Shown: in pieces, positions 18,319 through 26,423 of the stretch
Numbering within the stretch: the first letter of the stretch is position 1
Layout of the letters: the number at the start of each line of letters is the position of its first letter
NCBI GenBank assembly: GCA_964399465.1
Contig: CAYNRA010000004.1
Coordinates: 3,233-67,232, forward strand
From: CAYNRA01 sp964399465
GTDB lineage: Bacteria; Bacteroidota; Bacteroidia; Cytophagales; Spirosomataceae
Direction of reading: 5' to 3'
DNA: 64,000 nt
Program-made: the position numbers and the translations under genes
Notes under the pieces: model-generated
Told to the model about the DNA's origin: nothing
The model's input: only the letters and a program-made list of their open reading frames with translations
The model's database searches: none

Positions 18319-19185
18319 TTAACCTTTGGGGTGTGCTTGTTCATGGATTTTTCGTAGTTTCTCAATGGAATTATGCGTATAAATTTGAGTGGCAGAAAGG
18401 CTCGCGTGTCCGAGAAGTTCTTTGATGGCGTTGAGTTCTGCGCCATTATTAAGTAAATGCGTAGCAAAGGTATGTCGAAGTACGTGGGGGCTTCTTTTTT
18501 GCAAGGAAGTTACATACCCAAGGTATTTTTTCACGAGTCGTTGAATAAACATGGGGTAGGCTTTTTCTCCGGTATTCGTGCAGATAAAATGCTGTGTATC
18601 AAATGGTTTCTCTTCGAGATATCTTGAGATGAGTTGGCTAAGCGGTTCTGTGAGTGGCACAATACGTTGTTTATTTCTTTTACCGGTAACACTAATTTTA
18701 CGCCCAGAGAGATCAACATCTTGGACAGAAAGTGAAATTAATTCAGCTAGACGGATGCCAGTACCATAAAACATTTCCACTACTAATTGGTCACGCACCC
18801 CCGTCCAATCTGCTGGAAAAGAGATGTCAGAAAGTAGTTTTTCCATGGGTTTTTCTTCCAAATAGGTAGGAAGATTTTGAGGAGTTTTTAATCCTTTAAT
18901 TTTCTGCATCGGATTGGCATCTATTTTTCCGTGTTTGTGGAGGTACGAGAAGAATCCGCGAAGGGTAGCTATTTTTCGGTTAACGGATTTGTTCTTTAGG
19001 TCTTGTTCAACAAGAGAGACAATCCAAGAACGGATCATGAAGTAGGTTGCGTTTTCGAGTGCATTCACTTCGTACGTTGTTGCCAGATATGCCGAGAATT
19101 GGGCTAAATCCTGTTGGTAGGCTGTCACGGTATGTGAGCTAGCACGTTTTTCGTGTGTAAGGTGGTCTAAAAAAAAATCAATCAT
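18319..19185 (-). CDS. xerC: Tyrosine recombinase XerC/XerD
   Basis: Site-specific recombinase that resolves chromosome dimers at dif during division. 288 residues. Residues 1-95 are the SAM-like N-terminal DNA-binding domain; 105-288 are catalytic. All active-site residues are present: Arg145 (GTGIRLAE), Lys169, His234 and Arg237 (HVLRHTFATHLL), His260 (LLGHASL) and nucleophile Tyr269 (QIYTH). It sits 81 bases downstream of rpsU on the same strand, a pairing common in Bacteroidota, so it is probably a housekeeping XerC and not a mobile-element integrase. XerC versus XerD is not separable here. Confidence 0.9.
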   Translation of the reverse strand: MIDFFLDHLTHEKRASSHTVTAYQQDLAQFSAYLATTYEVNALENATYFMIRSWIVSLVEQDLKNKSVNRKIATLRGFFSYLHKHGKIDANPMQKIKGLKTPQNLPTYLEEKPMEKLLSDISFPADWTGVRDQLVVEMFYGTGIRLAELISLSVQDVDLSGRKISVTGKRNKQRIVPLTEPLSQLISRYLEEKPFDTQHFICTNTGEKAYPMFIQRLVKKYLGYVTSLQKRSPHVLRHTFATHLLNNGAELNAIKELLGHASLSATQIYTHNSIEKLRKIHEQAHPKG

Positions 19186-19266
19186 TTATCCGTAACTTAT
19201 TTCTCAAATATAGAGATAGTTTGGACAAAATGATTGATTTTTCAGGTTTAAAACCTAGAATATAGA

Positions 19267-19461
19267 CTATTCGTCGATTTGACCGTACGTCTTCTGCTTA
19301 TACGTTGCACGAATGACTTCGAAACGACGACTAACTGATTTCTTCTCGAATGCTTGACGTGCACGGAGTTGGCGCACCACGCCTGTTTTTTCGAATTTCT
19401 TCTTGAAACGCTTGAGTGCTTTATCGATTGACTCGTTTTCTTTTACTTGTACGTGTAGCAT
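19267..19461 (-). CDS. rpsU: Ribosomal protein bS21
   Basis: Small-subunit protein bS21, 64 residues. MLHVQVKENESIDKALKRF, TGVVRQLRARQAFEK and VIRATYKQK are typical of bS21. The C-terminal tail (TYGQIDE) is short. In Bacteroidota ribosomes bS21, bS18 and bS6 hold the 16S 3' end so that Shine-Dalgarno pairing is blocked, and genes mostly lack Shine-Dalgarno sequences. This gene is an exception, with a strong one directly upstream, consistent with autogenous control. Followed by xerC in the same orientation. Confidence 0.97.
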   Translation of the reverse strand: MLHVQVKENESIDKALKRFKKKFEKTGVVRQLRARQAFEKKSVSRRFEVIRATYKQKTYGQIDE

Positions 19462-19467
19462 ATCTTA

Positions 19468-19476
19468 CACCTCCTT
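19468..19476 (-). promoter_or_regulatory. Strong Shine-Dalgarno sequence of rpsU
   Basis: AAGGAGGTG on the minus strand, complementary to the canonical anti-Shine-Dalgarno over nine bases, with GGAGG eight bases before the ATG. No comparable element was noticed before the other starts examined in this window. In Flavobacterium johnsoniae the equivalent site is proposed to let bS21 limit its own synthesis. Confidence 0.85.
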
Positions 19477-19495
19477 CACTTTTTTAATTGGAACG

Positions 19496-19503
19496 CAAAA
19501 GTA
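19496..19503 (-). promoter_or_regulatory. Possible rpsU -7 box
   Basis: Minus strand TACTTTTG matches TAnnTTTG, about 35 bases before the start. No clear -33 box. It would give a very short leader consisting mainly of the Shine-Dalgarno region. Confidence 0.4.
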
Positions 19504-19540
19504 CAGTTTTTTGCAATGAATTAAAAATTATTTGCTGAGA

Positions 19541-21322
19541 TTATGCCTCAGCGGTATTTAATTGTTTGTTATACAGTTCTTTATAAATACCATCGGCTTG
19601 CATTAACTCTTCGTGCGTTCCCATTTCTACAGTCTTACCTTCATCTAAAACAATAATTTTGTCTGCCAATTTAGCGGATGAAACACGGTGAGAAATAATA
19701 ATCGACGTTCTTCCTTTCATGATACGTTGTAAATTTTGTAAAATACTGTTTTCCGTATTTGTATCAACAGCTGAAAGGCAGTCGTCCAAAACCATTATTT
19801 TGGGTGCACGCGAAATAGCGCGCGCAATAGAAAGACGCTGTTTTTGTCCACCAGATAAAGTGATTCCTCTTTCGCCAATTTTGGTATCAAATCCTTCTTC
19901 GAAACGAATAATATTTTCGTATAAATCGGCCTCTTTACTTGCCTGAATAACTGCTTCCTCTGAGATATTCTGCATCCCAAATTTGATGTTATTTCGTATT
20001 GTATCTGAAAACAGAAAAACATCCTGCGGAACATACCCAATATGAGAGCGAAGATGTTGAATATTATACGATTGGATAGGGCGATCATCCACCCATATCT
20101 GGCCGCTCGTCGCATCGTACATTCGTACAATTAAATTAGCAATTGTTGATTTTCCTGAACCCGTCGTTCCTAGAATAGCTACTGATTCGCCTTCGTGAAT
20201 GGTTAAATTGAAATCTGTCAATGCCTGAATACCCGTGTCTGGATAATGAAAACCAACCTGCTGGAAAGTAATTGCTCCCCGAATGGGTGTTTCGTTGTTT
20301 TCCTCCGAGATAATATCTGTTTTGGTGTATAAAAACTCATTGATTCGCTCCTGAGAGGCCGCCGCCCGTTGGATTTGTGACGTTGTCCAGCCAAGTGCCG
20401 TCAATGGCCAAGTAAGCATATACACGTACATGATAAATTCTGTGATATTTCCCGGGGTAAGACTCCCAGCTATGACTTCTTGTCCGCCAACAAATACACA
20501 TAAAACGGTACTTAGTCCAATCAAAAAGAGAATAGTAGGTGAAAAGAGAGATTCTACGCGGGTTAACTCCAATGAGCGATCTTTGTAATAATTGCTTTCT
20601 TTCGTAAACGTTTGGAGTGAATCTTTTTCCTTTGCGAAGGATTTAATCACGCGTATGCCTGAAAATGCTTCCTGAACAAAAGTAGATAAATTGGATAAGC
20701 TACGTTGGATTTCCTCGGAGCGTTTATTTACAATGGAGCTAACAAAAAATATGCTGATAGACAGAATGGGCATCGGAACCAAAACCCACCAAGTAAGTCG
20801 TGTATTGACAGAAAACATATACGTCAACACCATCACAACCAAGACGACCATATTGAGTAAATACATAATGGAGGGGCCAATGTACATACGAACTTTGCCA
20901 ACATCCTCAGAAATACGTGCCATGAGGTCACCTGTACTATTTTGTTTGTAAAAACTAAGCGGAAGTGACTGATAATGAGCGTATATTTCATTTTTTAAAT
21001 CATACTCTATATGTCGAGACATAACGATGATGGTTTGCCGCACAGCGAAAAGAAAAATACCTTTTAAGATAGCCATCGTCAGGATGACAATCCCGAAAAT
21101 TCCGACACTTGTTGCGAACAAACTGTACATTTCTTGCTGAATGCTCGTTTGCTGGAACATAAAATACAAGTCAATGTTGTCTTTTACTAAATCGAGTGCA
21201 AAACGTACGACCTGGGCGGGCACAATCCCGAAAAGGTTAGAAATAATGGTGAAAATGGTTCCCCAGATGAGGTACCATTTGTATTTTAGGAGATATTTAT
21301 TGAGGTGGGCGAGGTGTTTCAT
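19541..21322 (-). CDS. ABC exporter, fused permease-ATPase (MsbA/MDR type)
   Basis: 593-residue half-transporter. Residues 1-320 hold six transmembrane helices (ABC exporter type I). Residues about 335-593 are a complete ATPase: Walker A GTTGSGKST near 387, Q-loop GYVPQDVFLF, signature LSGGQKQR near 489, Walker B IMVLDD near 510 and H-loop IISHR near 544. The second acidic residue after Walker B is Asp (VLDDCLSAVD) where many have Glu. It should work as a homodimer; lipids, drugs or glycoconjugates are possible substrates. It starts 9 bases after bshA, so the two are co-transcribed, though a thiol-export role is only a guess. Confidence 0.93.
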   Translation of the reverse strand: MKHLAHLNKYLLKYKWYLIWGTIFTIISNLFGIVPAQVVRFALDLVKDNIDLYFMFQQTSIQQEMYSLFATSVGIFGIVILTMAILKGIFLFAVRQTIIVMSRHIEYDLKNEIYAHYQSLPLSFYKQNSTGDLMARISEDVGKVRMYIGPSIMYLLNMVVLVVMVLTYMFSVNTRLTWWVLVPMPILSISIFFVSSIVNKRSEEIQRSLSNLSTFVQEAFSGIRVIKSFAKEKDSLQTFTKESNYYKDRSLELTRVESLFSPTILFLIGLSTVLCVFVGGQEVIAGSLTPGNITEFIMYVYMLTWPLTALGWTTSQIQRAAASQERINEFLYTKTDIISEENNETPIRGAITFQQVGFHYPDTGIQALTDFNLTIHEGESVAILGTTGSGKSTIANLIVRMYDATSGQIWVDDRPIQSYNIQHLRSHIGYVPQDVFLFSDTIRNNIKFGMQNISEEAVIQASKEADLYENIIRFEEGFDTKIGERGITLSGGQKQRLSIARAISRAPKIMVLDDCLSAVDTNTENSILQNLQRIMKGRTSIIISHRVSSAKLADKIIVLDEGKTVEMGTHEELMQADGIYKELYNKQLNTAEA

Positions 21323-21331
21323 ATCGATTTA

Positions 21332-22468
21332 TTAAGCTTGAGCACGTACTTGATCAATGATTTTGGTATAATATGCCTCGTATTTAGGAACAATGGCATT
21401 GACTTCAAATTGATGTGCGCGTTTCAGTGCATTTGCTTTGAATGTCGGTAAATTTTCGTCTTGTAGGATAAAAAGAGCATTTTTGACCATGTCTTCAATA
21501 TCACCAATTTTACTTAAGAAACCCGTTTCTCCTTGGATATTTAGCTCAGGTAAACCGCCCGTATTCGTGGAAATGACTGGAACCTCACACGCCATAGCTT
21601 CCAAAGCTGCAAGTCCGAAACTTTCTTTTTCTGAAGGCATGATGAACAAATCTGCGACAGAAAGTACTTCTTCGATAGCATCTAATTTACCGATAAATCG
21701 GATATCATCACACAAGTGTAAATCACGGCAGAGTTGCTCCATAGCAGGTCGTTCTGGACCATCTCCGACGAGCAATAGTTTGCACGGAATATGCTGCTTG
21801 AGTTTTCCGAATGTATGAATGATGTCTTGAATTCGCTTTACTTTTCTAAAATTTGAGGTATGCACCAATAATTTTTCATCGTTCGGACAAATAATTCGCT
21901 TGAAATGCTCTTTCTTCTGTTTGTGAAAACGAGTGAAGTCAACAAAGTTAGGTATTACCTCGATTTCTCGATGTATCGCAAATGTCTCTAGGGTTTCTCG
22001 ACGTAAATCATCTGAAACTGCCGTCACTCCATCGGACTTATTGATACCGAGTTCGATAACCGGTTTGTACGTTGCATCTTTGCCCACCACCGTAATGTCT
22101 GTACCATGGAGGGTCGTGACAACTGGAATATTGATGCCTTCGCTCAATAAAATTTGCTTCGCCATAAAAGCACACGTTGCGTGCGGAATAGCGTAATGTA
22201 CGTGTAATAAATCCAACTTCTCGTATTTTACAACGTCCACCATTTTGCCCGTGAGTGCAGACTCGTACGGGGCGTATTGAAAAAGTGGGTAGTTTGAAAT
22301 ATTCACCTCGTGGTAGAAGAGATTTTCATTGAAAAAATCCAACCGAATGGGTTGGGTGTAGGTGATAAAATGGACTTGATGCCCATTCTGAGCAAGTGCC
22401 TTGCCGAGTTCTGTGGCCACAACACCACTACCGCCAAAAGTTGGATAACAAACAATACCTATTTTCAT
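21332..22468 (-). CDS. bshA: N-acetyl-alpha-D-glucosaminyl L-malate synthase
   Basis: GT4 glycosyltransferase for the first step of bacillithiol synthesis: joins UDP-N-acetylglucosamine to L-malate. The start at 22468 (MKIGIVCYPTFGGSGVVA) gives 378 residues, the family norm. An upstream in-frame start at 22585 would add 39 residues that fit no GT4 N-terminus. Signatures: CYPTFGGSGVVATELG, LLHVHYAIPHA, VTTLHGTDITVVG and the C-terminal MPSEKESFGLAALEAMACEVPV nucleotide-sugar site, whose acidic pair is ESFGLAALEA. bshB and bshC are not in the window. First gene of a unit with the downstream ABC exporter. Confidence 0.92.
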   Translation of the reverse strand: MKIGIVCYPTFGGSGVVATELGKALAQNGHQVHFITYTQPIRLDFFNENLFYHEVNISNYPLFQYAPYESALTGKMVDVVKYEKLDLLHVHYAIPHATCAFMAKQILLSEGINIPVVTTLHGTDITVVGKDATYKPVIELGINKSDGVTAVSDDLRRETLETFAIHREIEVIPNFVDFTRFHKQKKEHFKRIICPNDEKLLVHTSNFRKVKRIQDIIHTFGKLKQHIPCKLLLVGDGPERPAMEQLCRDLHLCDDIRFIGKLDAIEEVLSVADLFIMPSEKESFGLAALEAMACEVPVISTNTGGLPELNIQGETGFLSKIGDIEDMVKNALFILQDENLPTFKANALKRAHQFEVNAIVPKYEAYYTKIIDQVRAQA

Positions 22469-22703
22469 ATTGAAGTGAGGTGGATTTTCTAAAAATCCTA
22501 AGTCTGATCTAAATGAATCGATTGAATTTGAGAACACACAATGAACCAATATAAGAACGAAAGTATGTTGCCTCATAGATAACAACTATTATTTTGGAAA
22601 TAATTCCCGAAAAAATTGCGAGGTTTTTTATTCATGCTGTTTACTTGCATACATTTGTTGCAAAACGAGTAACGTGTTGGTCAATAAATAGCGATAAATA
22701 ATG

Positions 22704-22711
22704 TAATTTTG
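22704..22711 (+). promoter_or_regulatory. Possible promoter -7 box for the UbiA-family gene
   Basis: TAATTTTG, 24 bases after GTTG at 22676-22679 and 23 bases before the gene start. Confidence 0.35.
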
Positions 22712-22734
22712 TAGTAAGAACCCATCTCCCCATT

Positions 22735-23583
22735 ATGCGCTATTTTTTTGTATTCTTTAGACTTATCCGATACAGAAATTTACTCATGATTGCGTTCACG
22801 CAGTATTTTGCCCGCTATTTTATTGTTGGGGTAGAGAACTCGCTCTGGGAAATTGCACAAGATAAAGACCAATTTTTAATCACGCTGGCGACTGTCTCCA
22901 TCGCAGCGGCAGGTTATGTTATCAATGATTATTTTGATGTTAAAATTGATTTAGTAAATAAGCCCAAAGACGTGATTATCGGTCGGTACATGAAAAGAAG
23001 ATGGGCTATTGTGATACATCAGTCGCTCAGTATTTTTGGGGTTTTATTGGGGTTATTTATTAGCTGGAAGGTATTTTTAGTTAATTTATTTGCCGTGAGC
23101 TTACTTTGGTTTTACGCTGAGCGGTTCAAGCGCCAAGCATTTATTGGAAACTTGGTTGTTTCTGCTTTAACTGGGGCATCGTTGGTGGTGATGGCCGTTC
23201 ACTATGCCTCAGGAGATAAACTACTGACCATTTACGCCGTTTTTGCCTTCTTTATTTCTTTGATTCGGGAAATTATCAAGGATATGGAGGATATCAAAGG
23301 AGATAAGAAATTTGGATGTCAAACGCTCCCAATTTTATGGGGAATACCAAAAACGAAGCAATTTGTTTGGTCAATTATCTTCCTTTTCGTTTGTGTTGTT
23401 TTATCTATGGGATTCGCTCTCCAAAATAACATTTTACTTTTTGTCTTTTTTCTTTTGGGTATTCCCGTTTCTTGGTTGGCGTACGCGCTTATCAAAGCCG
23501 ACAGAAAGGCTCATTTTGCACAATTGAGTAAATTAGCTAAATGGATTATGCTTTTTGGGATCAGTAGTATGGCTGTTTTTTAA
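22735..23583 (+). CDS. UbiA-family prenyltransferase, geranylgeranylglycerol-phosphate geranylgeranyltransferase-like
   Basis: Membrane prenyltransferase, 282 residues with eight or nine hydrophobic helices. Two Mg-diphosphate motifs are present: NDYFDVKID (Asn64-Asp72) and KDMEDIKGD (182-190). The YVINDYFDVKIDLVNKPKD and RREIIKDMEDIKGDK-type context is that of the Bacteroidota branch annotated as archaeal-type geranylgeranylglycerol-phosphate transferase (DGGGP synthase). Other UbiA members (menaquinone, haem O) have different flanking motifs. The real lipid acceptor in Bacteroidota is uncertain. purN begins 18 bases downstream. Confidence 0.82.
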   Translation: MRYFFVFFRLIRYRNLLMIAFTQYFARYFIVGVENSLWEIAQDKDQFLITLATVSIAAAGYVINDYFDVKIDLVNKPKDVIIGRYMKRRWAIVIHQSLSIFGVLLGLFISWKVFLVNLFAVSLLWFYAERFKRQAFIGNLVVSALTGASLVVMAVHYASGDKLLTIYAVFAFFISLIREIIKDMEDIKGDKKFGCQTLPILWGIPKTKQFVWSIIFLFVCVVLSMGFALQNNILLFVFFLLGIPVSWLAYALIKADRKAHFAQLSKLAKWIMLFGISSMAVF

Positions 23584-23601
23584 ATTTTATCTATATCTGA
23601 A

Positions 23602-24171
23602 ATGATTTCTATTGCTGTTTTGGCTTCTGGATCTGGAAGTAACGCCGAAAGACTTTATACCTATTTTGAAAACCATCCGAAAATCAGAGTCGTTTGTTTT
23701 TTGACAAATAACCCCAAAGCAGGTGTCATAGAAAGAGGGCATCGCTTGGGTGTCCCGACGGTTGTCTTCAATCGGAAGATGTTCTCAGGTTCAACGACTG
23801 TTTTGCAGATTTTGACCAAATTTGAGATTGATTGGGTGATACTCGGTGGTTTTTTGTGGCTCATTCCAGCGTCTCTCATCGCTCAATTTCCCGATAAAAT
23901 CATCAATATTCATCCGGCATTATTACCCAAATTTGGTGGGAAAGGTATGTGGGGACACCACGTTCACGAAGCTGTCGTTGCTGCAAAGGAAGAAAAATCG
24001 GGTATTACAATTCATTTAGTCAACGAAAAATACGACGAAGGCGAATTGATTTTCCAAGCAGAATGTGCAGTTAACCAAGAAGATACGCCAGATGATGTAG
24101 CCGTTAAAGTGCAAGCCTTGGAGCAAGTCCATTTTCCGGTCGTAGTAGAAGGCTATATTTTAAAGCATTAG
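23602..24171 (+). CDS. purN: Phosphoribosylglycinamide formyltransferase
   Basis: Third step of purine synthesis: transfers formyl from 10-formyltetrahydrofolate to GAR. 189 residues, typical. N-terminal LASGSGSNAERL binds the phosphoribosyl phosphate. The catalytic set is Asn102 and His104 (INIHPALLP) and Asp145 (EKYDEGELI). Probably co-transcribed with the preceding prenyltransferase. Its stop overlaps the stop codon of the converging DUF4834-like gene (shared bases 24169-24170), with no terminator between. Confidence 0.96.
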   Translation: MISIAVLASGSGSNAERLYTYFENHPKIRVVCFLTNNPKAGVIERGHRLGVPTVVFNRKMFSGSTTVLQILTKFEIDWVILGGFLWLIPASLIAQFPDKIINIHPALLPKFGGKGMWGHHVHEAVVAAKEEKSGITIHLVNEKYDEGELIFQAECAVNQEDTPDDVAVKVQALEQVHFPVVVEGYILKH

Positions 24172-24407
24172 TCTTTTACTTCTTCATAGTCCACATATTG
24201 ACCTCCTCGAAATTTAGGTTTCTGGTCTTCTTTCGGGATAAAGTCCACACGAATGTCTCCTTCTCTTTTAGGTGGTGTTTGGGTGGATTTTTGGTGTTTC
24301 TTTTGTTCCTTGACGAGCTGTCTACCAACAACTAGCCAGAAGAGAAATCGTCTGAGCGAAGGTACAAACGCAAGGAGAAGAAGGAAAATCAGAAGGAACT
24401 TTAGCAT
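24168..24407 (-). CDS. Small DUF4834-like membrane protein
   Basis: 79 residues, function unknown. One N-terminal transmembrane helix (MLKFLLIFLLLLAFVPSLRR), then a basic and polar cytoplasmic tail ending in acidic DYEEVKD. This layout, with FVPSLRRFLFWLV, GDIRVDFIP and YVDYEEV, fits the DUF4834 family of Bacteroidota. The start at 24407 is chosen over an upstream start at 24509 because a -7 box (24476-24483) lies between them and the extra residues are not membrane- or signal-like. Tail-to-tail with purN. Confidence 0.7.
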   Translation of the reverse strand: MLKFLLIFLLLLAFVPSLRRFLFWLVVGRQLVKEQKKHQKSTQTPPKREGDIRVDFIPKEDQKPKFRGGQYVDYEEVKD

Positions 24408-24861
24408 GACTTTGGGTTTCTTATGAATTAGGTAGCCTTGAAAATAAGCTCTATTAGGTTGATAATTTGATGCAGCAAATGTAAAGAAAAAACAATTGGC
24501 ATCATTCACTTTTCTAAAAACAGCGAGAAAGCAAGAAATGTTCGTGTCTGCTCAGGTGTAGAAAGTAAAATAAATGTGGTAATTTGATAGCTAATGAAAA
24601 TGTAAGCTTTGGAATATATGATAAGTTATCCAATTAAAGTTTTACCTTTTGAAGTTTGAAAATCGCTAAAACTGCTCTCTACTTGCTGAGTTCTTATATT
24701 CTTTGAAAACACCTTAGTTTCATCTTTCTAAATCAAAAAAATTGGTTGTTTCAGAAAGAACATTTGCGCTTATTTGTAACCGTTTTCTAGAAGTTTAAGC
24801 AAATGAATTTTACTTTTTGCTTGATTTTCTCTTAACCAATTCATCATTTATCTACTTTTTT
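24408..24861. other. Intergenic region with divergent promoters, otherwise nothing recognised
   Basis: AT-rich, 454 bases between the divergent DUF4834-like gene and the lipoprotein. It contains the minus-strand -7 box at 24476-24483. No strong hairpin, tRNA-like fold or conserved frame was seen. Confidence 0.5.
24476..24483 (-). promoter_or_regulatory. Possible -7 box for the DUF4834-like gene
   Basis: Minus strand TACATTTG matches TAnnTTTG and lies about 70 bases before the chosen start. No clear -33 box. Confidence 0.4.
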
Positions 24862-25722
24862 ATGTCAATGTTACCGAAAAAACAGCTTTCCATTTTGATT
24901 TTTAGCGCATGTGCGATTTTTATTTGGTCTTGCCAACCTACACAGAAAGATGAAGCAGCTGGAGTAGATACAACTCCTGTTGTCTGGAACGTTGATTCTG
25001 TTAAAATTCACAAAGCGGGTTTACAGCGTATTCATGAAAGTGATACTACTCAAACCAACGTTCATATCAGTTTTCCACTTTTGAAGAATAAAAATGTTTC
25101 CCCTGAAATCGTCGCTCAGATAAATGGACGTATCGAGCAAAAAGTAAAGGATATAATTTGGGCTTGGACAAACTTCGAGGAAAACGTAAAAGCACCTTCA
25201 AAGTCTGTGGAGGCGCTCGCAGAAGAATTTATTAAAATGGCGGAGCAAGATTTGGCTAGTTTTGAGGAAGGTGTTCCCACATCGTTTATGTCGTATGAAC
25301 TAGAAGTAACTGGTAAAGTAGATTATATCAATGAAAAGGTGGCATCCATAACGATTTCTACGTATTCGTTTACTGGAGGTGCACATCCTAACTCAGCAGT
25401 AGAAGTAGTAAATATTTCTCTGGAAACAGGGAAGGAGTTAGGCTTGACAGAGATAGTTACAGATACAGTCGCCTTGAAAAAAGTGGTGGAGGAAGCATTT
25501 ATAGCGAATGAAAAGAAGGAATTGCAAGAAGTTGTACTTTCTGACTACTTTTTTGGCGAAGGGTTTGCCTTGCCTTCATCCATTTCCATTAAACCGAATG
25601 GCTTGTATTTTGTGTATTCTCCTTACGAAGCAGCGGCATATGCACGTGGATATATCGAATTTGAGATTCCATTTACAAAGCTTGGTACATTAGTCAACAA
25701 AGACAAATTAGGGATAAAGTAA
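24862..25722 (+). CDS. DUF3298/DUF4163-type lipoprotein (RsiV/PdaC-like fold)
   Basis: 286 residues. The start at 24862 gives a short basic N-terminus, a hydrophobic stretch (LSILIFSACAIFIW) and a lipobox ending at Cys, so it is a lipoprotein. Residues about 45-150 (HISFPLLKNKNVSPEIVAQIN) look like the DUF4163 half. Residues about 155-286 show YSFTGGAHPNS, FALPSSISIKPNGLYFVYSPYEAAAYARG and a final FEIPFTKL, which is the DUF3298 signature. RsiV of Bacillus uses this fold to bind lysozyme; PdaC is a deacetylase with an extra domain that is absent here. Role unknown; single gene. Confidence 0.82.
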   Translation: MSMLPKKQLSILIFSACAIFIWSCQPTQKDEAAGVDTTPVVWNVDSVKIHKAGLQRIHESDTTQTNVHISFPLLKNKNVSPEIVAQINGRIEQKVKDIIWAWTNFEENVKAPSKSVEALAEEFIKMAEQDLASFEEGVPTSFMSYELEVTGKVDYINEKVASITISTYSFTGGAHPNSAVEVVNISLETGKELGLTEIVTDTVALKKVVEEAFIANEKKELQEVVLSDYFFGEGFALPSSISIKPNGLYFVYSPYEAAAYARGYIEFEIPFTKLGTLVNKDKLGIK

Positions 25723-25728
25723 GGTTAG

Positions 25729-25762
25729 TTTCCTGTCATTTTAAAAAAATAAACTAATTTTG
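25729..25762 (+). promoter_or_regulatory. Putative promoter of the STAS gene
   Basis: TTTC at 25729-25732, 22 bases, TAATTTTG at 25755-25762, 24 bases before the start. Confidence 0.4.
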
Positions 25763-25786
25763 AACCAAACAATTTAAATACGTACG

Positions 25787-26206
25787 ATGGAATTTAGCGT
25801 TGACAAAAAAGAGCAATATGTCATTCTGACCGCCCAAGGCACAGATTTGGATGCTGCTTCGGCTGCTTCATTAGAGAAACAAATCATCCAACTTTATGCA
25901 TCGGATAAAGTAATTAATTACATTCTTGACTTTGATGAAACAGCAACCATTGCAGAGGAAGGATTGCTTTTATTAAAGAAAATCAACGCGCTTTGTCAGC
26001 GAGAATCGGGTTTGTTGGTAACAGTTTCGACGAATGACGACATTTTGGATGCATTGGATCGCGCAAGAATTGAGAAAATGGTATCGCTTCTATCCGTAGA
26101 AGAAGCCATTGATGCTATTTTCATGAATGAACTTGAAAATGATTTTCTCAGTGACGAGATGGACGATGACCACGGCTTTGAGAGTATAGAAGGCGAAGAC
26201 GTTTAA
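25787..26206 (+). CDS. STAS-domain protein with glutamates at the phosphorylation site
   Basis: 139 residues. Residues 1-110 follow the anti-anti-sigma (STAS) pattern: alternating beta strands, YILDFDETATIAEEGLLLLKKI as the central strand and helix, and a second helix after LLVTVSTND. The usual D-S-S-G-L phosphoacceptor motif reads A-E-E-G-L (near residues 57-61), so no serine is available there. Residues 113-139 form a strongly acidic tail (EDEMDDDHG-type composition). No anti-sigma kinase is adjacent. It may be a constitutively phospho-like antagonist or a STAS scaffold used differently. Confidence 0.72.
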   Translation: MEFSVDKKEQYVILTAQGTDLDAASAASLEKQIIQLYASDKVINYILDFDETATIAEEGLLLLKKINALCQRESGLLVTVSTNDDILDALDRARIEKMVSLLSVEEAIDAIFMNELENDFLSDEMDDDHGFESIEGEDV

Positions 26207-26221
26207 AACAATTCCTGAAAG

Positions 26222-26261
26222 TCCCTTACAAATCAAATATGAAGAGTAAGGGATTTTTTTT
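26222..26261 (+). terminator. Terminator of the STAS gene
   Basis: TCCCTTAC / GTAAGGGA stem, 16-base loop, eight-T tail. Confidence 0.8.
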
Positions 26262-26289
26262 GCTCAATTTTTAGGAAGAAAAAACGGGC

Positions 26290-26322
26290 TTCGTCCAATC
26301 CGCTAATAATTTTTTATCTTTG
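26290..26322 (+). promoter_or_regulatory. Putative pheT promoter
   Basis: TTCG at 26290-26293, 21 bases, TATCTTTG at 26315-26322. Leader of about 95 bases before pheT. Confidence 0.45.
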
Positions 26323-26423
26323 TTCGTCAAATTGCCCTTTTCAGTTTTTGAAAAGCAGTTTGAGTTAATTAGACTCGATGACGACATATTTACACACATT
26401 ATTTACTTGATTATCACGTCGGA

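Noticed and set aside
18319..19185. xerC as a phage or integron integrase
   Set aside because: It follows rpsU in a housekeeping context and no attachment sites or mobile genes are near.
22469..22585. Upstream start for bshA
   Set aside because: BshA begins MKIGI; the 39 extra residues are not conserved GT4 sequence.
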